From contig CAJTUB010000004.1 in assembly GCA_910579465.1 (NCBI GenBank), forward strand, positions 436 to 64,435: a stretch of 64,000 bases of DNA, written 5' to 3'. This document shows positions 58,668 through 64,000 of this stretch, in pieces. Each line of letters starts with the position of its first letter. The first letter of the stretch is position 1. The notes below the pieces were generated by a model that had not been told where the DNA came from, ran no database searches, and saw only the letters and a list, made by a program, of their open reading frames with translations. Position numbers and translations under genes: made by a program. Source of the stretch: an uncultured Lachnospiraceae bacterium (GTDB lineage: Bacteria > Bacillota > Clostridia > Lachnospirales > Lachnospiraceae).

Positions 58668-61600
58668 ATGCTGATTCATAGCTTTGCATTAAATGCAGTG
58701 GAAATTACAGAGCCGGTGTTAGAAAATGCGTTCTGTAAGGAGCAGGAGTATCTGCGGAGCCTTGACCCTGACAGGCTGCTTGCCGGTTTCCGCGAGACGG
58801 CAGGCCTCGGGAAAAAGGCGGAGCGCTATTCCGGCGGCTGGGAGGATGCGGAGATTGCAGGTCATACCTTAGGACATTATATGACGGCGCTGGCACAGTT
58901 AAAGGCGTCAGCCGGTGCAAGGGACATAGGAGACAGATTAGAGTATATTGTGCAGCAGCTTGCGGAATGCCAGAGTGAAAGCGGATATTTGTTTGCCTCG
59001 GAGGAGGAGCTGTTTGACCGTGTGGAGCGTGGCGAACCGGCGTGGGTGCCTTGGTATACGATGCATAAGCTGCTGGCGGGGCTGATTTCTGCCTATCAGT
59101 TAGGGAGGCTGCCGCAGGCGCTGGAGATTGCGGTGAAGCTAGGCCTTTGGGTCTGCCATCGTACCGGCGCATGGACGGACGAGGTCAGGGAGCGTGTGCT
59201 TGCAGTAGAGTACGGTGGTATGAACGACTGCCTGTACGAGCTTTATAAGGAGACCGGGAAAAAGGAGTTTCTGGAGGCAGCCGCGAAGTTTGATGAGACG
59301 GAACTGTTCCGGCAGGTCGGCGAGGGAAAGGATGTACTTTCCGGCAGGCATGCGAACACGACGATTCCGAAGTTTTTAGGTGCGCTGAACCGTTATTTCG
59401 CGCTCGGAGAGACAGAGGAGTTTTATTTCCGCGCGGCGCGCTCGTTTTTTGATATTGTAACAGAGAACTATACCTATATTACCGGCGGGAACAGCGAGGA
59501 TGAGCACTTTGGCTCACCGGGGACGTTAGGACGGAAGAGGACGCGATGCAACTGTGAAACGTGTAATTCGTACAATATGCTGAAGCTTGCGGAGGGCTTG
59601 TATTCTGTAACCGGTGAGAAAAAATACATAGATTTTTATGAGAGGACCTTTCTGAATGCCATCCTCGGTTCGCAGAATCCGGAGACAGGCATGACGACCT
59701 ATTTCCAGCCGATGGCGGCGGGGTATTTTAAGACCTACAGTACGCCGACGGAGAGCTTCTGGTGCTGTACCGGGACCGGAATGGAGAGCTTTACTAAGCT
59801 GGGCAGCTCGTTGTATCATGCCGGGGAAGACAGGCTGTATGTCAACCTGTACCTGTCCTCTGTTCTGCATGAGAAGAAGTTAAAGCTTGATTTAATACAA
59901 AAGACTGACCTGAATCACTTTGATACGGTCAGGTTTTTGCTTACCTTGGAAGAGCCGAAGCGCTTTATGCTTTGCTTCCGGATTCCGGAATGGACAAACC
60001 AGCGTTTTGAGCTGAAGATAAACGGAGAGACGGTAGACTATGCGGTAAATCAGGGCTATCTTCTGCTGGAGCGCGAGTGGGAAACGGGCAGCCAGATTTT
60101 ACTGCGGTTTTTTCCGGAGATTACACTGCATGCCCTGCCGGATGCACCGTGCAGTGCGGCGGTAACCTACGGACCGTTTGTGCTGGCGGCAGGTCTTGGA
60201 CAAAATGAAATGACAACGGAGCGTACAGGCGTTAATGTTGTGGTTCCTGCAAAAGACGTGCCGGTGAGGGAGCAGATTCGGATCAGGAATGTCAGCGTGC
60301 ATGAATGGTTTGCAAATTGCAGGAGAAATTTTGTAAAGCTGGAGGGTGAAACAGCATTTTTCCTGTTTGGAACGGATGCGGACGGTGAGCTTTTGTTTAC
60401 GCCGTATTATAAGCACTATAACGACCGGTTTGCAGTCTATTTTGACTACTGTGCGGAGACCGGACTCTCTGAAAGCGATTTGCAGAAGATTTCAAAACGT
60501 CAGGCAGAGGAGGCCGAGCGTGCGGCTGCCAGTGCGGGAAAGGTGGCGGCTGCTTCTGTACCAGCCGGGAAAAGGGCAAAAAAGCATACCGGAGGAAAGG
60601 GTCGTCGTATAGCCTGTATTCTTGCCGGGCATCTGGCCGGAGCGCTTCTTCTTACACTTGTGCTGTATCTGTTTGCGGGGCCGGTAGGGAAGGCTGCTTC
60701 CGGGGCAAAGAACTCCATAGATGTGTTCCTTACGCGCAGACTGCCGGGGGTGGCGTCGGCGCTGGGCATCGGAAAAAAGGAAACGGATGCCCCTGTTTTC
60801 GGCGGGCAGACAGAGGAGCCGGAGAAAATCAAGCGTTATGTGGAGGAGCCGGAGAAGTACGCCTCTTCCTGCGTTCTGCCGGAGGGCTGCCGCGCCTTTG
60901 TAACGGAAGTGGGTGGAAAAGAGTACATTTGTATAGAGAGGGAGGGGCTTAAGGTCTATTATCCGAATGAGGTGCAGGAGGACGGGAGCAAGTATGTCTA
61001 TCTGGAAAATGCCGGGGAACGGGCGGTTTATTTCTGGGATTACAGCTTTGATAAGCCGGAGTTGCTCTGCCCGGTAAAGGGCATTTATAATGAGCAGGAG
61101 ACGGAGCAGTATGTGTTCTTCGCAGAGGATGCCGACAGGCTCCGTATTGTGGATGCAAGGACTTTGCAGGAATACAGGATTAGTTCTTACGAGAAGGAGC
61201 TGGTGCTTCTGGCGGATGTGGGTGCCTATGCGGAATATGAAAGTGAGCTGCATATCGATACCGTGATTAACGGAAGGTCGTATCTGTTTTCCGTGCCGAA
61301 GGATGGGAAGGATTTTCATATTGAGGACTATGCAATCCGTGTGGAAAAGCCGGAATATACCCTGCAGGAGACCGGGCTGCGGTTTGATGCCTATGTCACG
61401 TCAGCCGGGACGTATCTCGGTAAGGTGGTCGGAAAGCTTGCATTTTCCGGTCAGGCGTATGAATTGAGCCGGTTGGACTTTTACGCGTATGCGGAGGAGG
61501 ACTATGCCGATGTAGGCGGGGATTCCGTAATCCACGGCGTTACGTTAGAGGAGGCGCAGAGGGAGCGGATTGCGCTTGCCGGAGACCTGGGTGAAAATCT

Positions 61601-62327
61601 GCTGGTGCCGGTCAAGGAGGAGCGAAAGCAAAATCTGTATGAGCCGGAGGGCTTCGTAAAGGACGAGCAAGGGGAGTTCACCTATCAGGAGGACGGCAAA
61701 ACAGTTTCCATAAAGGGAATCGACGTTTCCAAGTATCAGGAAAAGGTCGACTGGAATAAGGTGGCGGCTTCCGGTGTCGAGTTTGCCATGATTCGTCTCG
61801 GCTTCCGCGGCATGGGAACAAACGGGACCTGTGAGCTGGACCCGTATTTTAAGCAGAATGTCGAGGGAGCGCTTGCGGCAGGGCTTGAGGTCGGCGTGTA
61901 TTTCTTTACCCAGGCGGTCAATGTAGAAGAGGCGAAGGAAGAAGCGGCGTTCGTAATAGAAAGTTTGAAGGGCTATGATATTACATGGCCGGTTGCGTTT
62001 GATACCGAGGAGATTACAAGCTACAAGGCGGCACGCGCCAATTCTCTTTCCAGAGAGGTCAGGACTGCCTGTGCAAAGGCATTTATGGAAGAGATTGCGG
62101 CGGCAGGCTATACGCCGGTGCTGTATGCCAACACACGCTGGTCGATTCTGCGGCTTGACCTGAGCGAATTGTCGTCATACGATTTATGGTATGCGTATTA
62201 CGGGGATTCCATATACTATCCGTACCATTTCACAATGTGGCAGTACACTGCCTCCGGTAAGGTGGACGGAGTAAAAGGCAATGTCGATATGAACATCAGC
62301 TTTGTGGATTATGGAGCAAAAGAATAG
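58668..62327 (+). CDS. GH127 beta-L-arabinofuranosidase fused through a transmembrane helix to a GH25 lysozyme domain
   Basis: This is a 1219-residue protein. Residues 1 to about 610 are GH127 (DUF1680 type), with the Cys-rich active-site region RCNCETCNSYNMLKLAEG and FWCCTGTGMESFTKLGSSLY. This part lacks a signal peptide. A basic stretch (GKRAKKHTGGKGRR) and one helix (about 648-670, ACILAGHLAGALLLTLVLYLFA) follow, predicting N-terminus inside and C-terminus outside. Residues about 690-1010 are an unassigned beta-rich region. Residues about 1015-1215 are GH25, with IKGIDVSKYQEKVDWNKV and the catalytic WPVAFDTEE. The ATG at 58668 has AAAGGGG; an in-frame ATG at 58605 is badly spaced. No internal start is visible at the junction. 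Confidence 0.88.
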   Translation: MLIHSFALNAVEITEPVLENAFCKEQEYLRSLDPDRLLAGFRETAGLGKKAERYSGGWEDAEIAGHTLGHYMTALAQLKASAGARDIGDRLEYIVQQLAECQSESGYLFASEEELFDRVERGEPAWVPWYTMHKLLAGLISAYQLGRLPQALEIAVKLGLWVCHRTGAWTDEVRERVLAVEYGGMNDCLYELYKETGKKEFLEAAAKFDETELFRQVGEGKDVLSGRHANTTIPKFLGALNRYFALGETEEFYFRAARSFFDIVTENYTYITGGNSEDEHFGSPGTLGRKRTRCNCETCNSYNMLKLAEGLYSVTGEKKYIDFYERTFLNAILGSQNPETGMTTYFQPMAAGYFKTYSTPTESFWCCTGTGMESFTKLGSSLYHAGEDRLYVNLYLSSVLHEKKLKLDLIQKTDLNHFDTVRFLLTLEEPKRFMLCFRIPEWTNQRFELKINGETVDYAVNQGYLLLEREWETGSQILLRFFPEITLHALPDAPCSAAVTYGPFVLAAGLGQNEMTTERTGVNVVVPAKDVPVREQIRIRNVSVHEWFANCRRNFVKLEGETAFFLFGTDADGELLFTPYYKHYNDRFAVYFDYCAETGLSESDLQKISKRQAEEAERAAASAGKVAAASVPAGKRAKKHTGGKGRRIACILAGHLAGALLLTLVLYLFAGPVGKAASGAKNSIDVFLTRRLPGVASALGIGKKETDAPVFGGQTEEPEKIKRYVEEPEKYASSCVLPEGCRAFVTEVGGKEYICIEREGLKVYYPNEVQEDGSKYVYLENAGERAVYFWDYSFDKPELLCPVKGIYNEQETEQYVFFAEDADRLRIVDARTLQEYRISSYEKELVLLADVGAYAEYESELHIDTVINGRSYLFSVPKDGKDFHIEDYAIRVEKPEYTLQETGLRFDAYVTSAGTYLGKVVGKLAFSGQAYELSRLDFYAYAEEDYADVGGDSVIHGVTLEEAQRERIALAGDLGENLLVPVKEERKQNLYEPEGFVKDEQGEFTYQEDGKTVSIKGIDVSKYQEKVDWNKVAASGVEFAMIRLGFRGMGTNGTCELDPYFKQNVEGALAAGLEVGVYFFTQAVNVEEAKEEAAFVIESLKGYDITWPVAFDTEEITSYKAARANSLSREVRTACAKAFMEEIAAAGYTPVLYANTRWSILRLDLSELSSYDLWYAYYGDSIYYPYHFTMWQYTASGKVDGVKGNVDMNISFVDYGAKE

Positions 62328-62338
62328 GAGCGTCGATT

Positions 62339-63469
62339 TTGGAGCAGCAGGAACTTCGTGCACTTTATGCCGAAACGGTACCATATCTTCTGCAATGGTA
62401 TGATTATAACAGGCGGATATTGCCGTGGCGTGAGGACCCGGCGCCCTACCATGTCTGGGTGTCGGAAATCATGCTGCAGCAAACGAGGGTCGAGGCGGTC
62501 AAGGGATATTATGACCGCTTTTTGACGCGTCTGCCGGATATTGCCGCATTGGCTGCGGCAGAGGACGAGGAGCTTTTGAAGCTGTGGGAAGGTCTGGGCT
62601 ATTATAACCGTGTCCGTAATATGCAGAAGGCGGCACGCGTGATTGTGGAGCAGTATGGCGGGGAAATGCCGGCAGACTATGAAAAGCTGCGGGCGCTGCC
62701 GGGAATCGGGGACTATACTGCAGGGGCAGTATCCTCGATTGCATTCGGACTTCCTTACCCGGCAGTGGACGGGAATGTGCTGCGGGTAATGAGCCGGATT
62801 GCCTGCAGCGAGGAGGACATTGCGAAAGAACAGACAAAAAAGAAACTAAAGGAAGATTTAACTTCGATTCTTCCCGGACGTGTGGGAGACTATAACCAGT
62901 CTCTGATGGAGCTGGGGGCAGTTGTCTGTCTGCCAAATGGGAAGCCATTGTGCGGACAGTGTCCTGTCGTACATCTGTGCAGGGCATTTCAGGCAGGACG
63001 GGAAACACAGTTGCCGGTAAAGACGGCAAAAAAGGAACGCCGCATTGAAAAGCGTACCGTTTATTTACTTTCCTGCGGCGGAAGATTTTTACTACACCGC
63101 AGGAAACCGGAAGGCCTGCTTGCGGGAATGTGGGAGTTTCCGAATGTGTTGGAACCGGAAGGAATACCGGGAGGAAAAGTGCCGGAGGACACGCTGACCG
63201 TAACGAAGCGGAAGAAAGCAAAGCATATTTTTTCTCATGTGGAGTGGCACATGGAAGGACTTTGGATAGAGACGGAAAAATCTGACGGAGACGCCCCGGA
63301 GCGTCTGATTGCAATGATGCGCAGTCTGACGGGGGAGAAGGAACCGGTCTCAGAAGAGGACGGATGGGTTTTTGCAAGCCCGGAGGAGATGAAAGAAAAA
63401 TACCCGATGCCATCAGCATTTGAGGCATACTGTAAGGAGGTTTATGATGAGAATCGGAACAGGCTATGA
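62339..63469 (+). CDS. mutY: A/G-specific adenine glycosylase
   Basis: This 376-residue base-excision repair enzyme removes A opposite 8-oxoG. It has the catalytic Glu in VSEIMLQQTRVEAV, the helix-hairpin-helix LPGIGDYTAGAV with the catalytic Asp in AVDGNVLRV, and the iron-sulfur cluster C-x7-C-x2-C-x5-C (CLPNGKPLCGQCPVVHLC). The C-terminal NUDIX-like domain (about 225-365) recognises 8-oxoG. The start is TTG at 62339 with ATAGGAG. It overlaps ispF by 23 bp. Confidence 0.95.
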   Translation: MEQQELRALYAETVPYLLQWYDYNRRILPWREDPAPYHVWVSEIMLQQTRVEAVKGYYDRFLTRLPDIAALAAAEDEELLKLWEGLGYYNRVRNMQKAARVIVEQYGGEMPADYEKLRALPGIGDYTAGAVSSIAFGLPYPAVDGNVLRVMSRIACSEEDIAKEQTKKKLKEDLTSILPGRVGDYNQSLMELGAVVCLPNGKPLCGQCPVVHLCRAFQAGRETQLPVKTAKKERRIEKRTVYLLSCGGRFLLHRRKPEGLLAGMWEFPNVLEPEGIPGGKVPEDTLTVTKRKKAKHIFSHVEWHMEGLWIETEKSDGDAPERLIAMMRSLTGEKEPVSEEDGWVFASPEEMKEKYPMPSAFEAYCKEVYDENRNRL

Positions 63470-64000
63470 CGTGCACCGTCTGGTGGAAAACCGTGCATTG
63501 GTACTCGGAGGCGTTGCAATTCCTTATGAAAAAGGACTGCTCGGGCATTCAGATGCAGATGTCCTGCTTCATGCAGTTATGGATGCCCTGCTTGGCGCGG
63601 CGGCGTTAGGTGACATCGGGACTCATTTCCCGGACAATGCCCCGGAATACAGTGGGATATCCAGTATGGTGCTTCTGAAAAAGACGGCAGATTTGCTGGC
63701 AGAGGAGCATTATCTTGTAGGGAACATTGATGCTACCATTATTGCGCAGAGTCCGAAGCTTGCCCCGTACATTCCGGAAATGCGTGAAAATATAGCGGAG
63801 ACGCTTGGAATAATGAAGAATCAGGTCAATATCAAGGCAACCACCGAGGAAGGACTCGGTTTTACAGGAAAGGGAGAAGGGATTGCCGCACAGGCGGTAT
63901 GTCTGTTAAATACGGCGCGCGATTATCTGGAGGGCGGAGGAACTATGACAGTATATGCCTTTGACGAGTCCGGAAATGAAGTTACGCAAAGCTGCGGCGG
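63447..64000 (+). CDS. ispF: 2-C-methyl-D-erythritol 2,4-cyclodiphosphate synthase, with C-terminal extension running out of the window
   Basis: This is a non-mevalonate isoprenoid pathway enzyme. The zinc ligands lie in GTGYDVHRL (Asp8, His10) and GHSDADVLLHAVMDALLG. FPDNAPEYSGISS and TTEEGLGFTGKGEGIAAQAVCLL are the remaining IspF motifs. Family members normally end near residue 158, but here the frame stays open past the window end. The extension includes GGCGGAGGAACT followed by ATG at 63945, which looks like a new gene start in the same frame. AAGGAGG sets the start at 63447. Confidence 0.9.
   Translation, partial: MRIGTGYDVHRLVENRALVLGGVAIPYEKGLLGHSDADVLLHAVMDALLGAAALGDIGTHFPDNAPEYSGISSMVLLKKTADLLAEEHYLVGNIDATIIAQSPKLAPYIPEMRENIAETLGIMKNQVNIKATTEEGLGFTGKGEGIAAQAVCLLNTARDYLEGGGTMTVYAFDESGNEVTQSCG

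Noticed and set aside
62499..63548. Minus-strand frame of 349 codons opposite mutY and ispF.
   Set aside because: It crosses two genes with clear motifs and has no expression signals.

Overview
The window looks like part of a chromosome from a spore-forming anaerobic Firmicute, most likely a gut Lachnospiraceae. Supporting signs are strong AGGAGG-type ribosome binding sites, consensus sigma-A promoters with 17-bp spacers, a T-box leader, spoIIA/sigF/spoVA genes, rubrerythrin, a type III pantothenate kinase and a set of arabinoxylan-active glycoside hydrolases. No phage, insertion sequence with a transposase, CRISPR array or replication origin is visible.

Layout. 0-0.3 kb: three tRNAs (Val, Leu, Arg). 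0.4-7.2 kb: an ABC-F ATPase, a TerC membrane protein, a tiny Asn/Ser-rich protein, a rhodanese, an rRNA methyltransferase and a c-di-GMP phosphodiesterase-like protein. 7.4-11.3 kb: valS behind a Val T-box, and an MTA/SAH nucleosidase. 11.9-17.1 kb: a zinc-ribbon/TPR protein and the sporulation block spoIIAA-spoIIAB-sigF-(small membrane protein)-spoVAA-spoVAB-spoVAC. 17.3-33.2 kb: a block that separates spoVAC from spoVAD-spoVAE. It holds a SUFU-domain protein, a GH43 enzyme joined in frame to an upstream membrane-protein reading frame, an esterase-GH43-GH27 operon with a divergent AraC regulator, a MATE exporter, a BMP/nucleoside-type ABC transporter and rubrerythrin. 33.4-42 kb: spoVAD-spoVAE, a trigger-factor-like lipoprotein, argF, a LiaF-like protein, coaX-dusB and asd. 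42-43.2 kb: a 1.2-kb non-coding stretch packed with structured repeats. 43.2-56.6 kb: a MacB-like exporter, an XRE regulator facing an NfeD-flotillin operon, a lipoprotein hydrolase, and a nuclease-helicase followed by two overlapping MutS-like ATPases. 56.9-64 kb: xylB, a giant GH127-transmembrane-GH25 fusion, mutY and ispF (cut by the window end).

The glycoside hydrolases (two GH43, GH27, GH127), the esterase and xylulokinase lack signal peptides and fit intracellular breakdown of imported arabinoxylan or galactoside oligosaccharides. SpoIIAA/AB and SigF switch on the forespore programme, and SpoVA proteins move dipicolinic acid.

The most unusual content is a family of large nested inverted repeats. 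Five copies share a roughly 120-bp core with compensatory base changes, and the arms differ between copies yet stay self-complementary. One copy is itself interrupted by a second, 92-bp structured repeat. Other notable points are the GH127-GH25 fusion, the helicase/twin-MutS cluster, the split spoVA operon, two further in-frame ORF joinings (18.7 kb and 63.9 kb), and a shared palindrome that is a candidate XRE operator.
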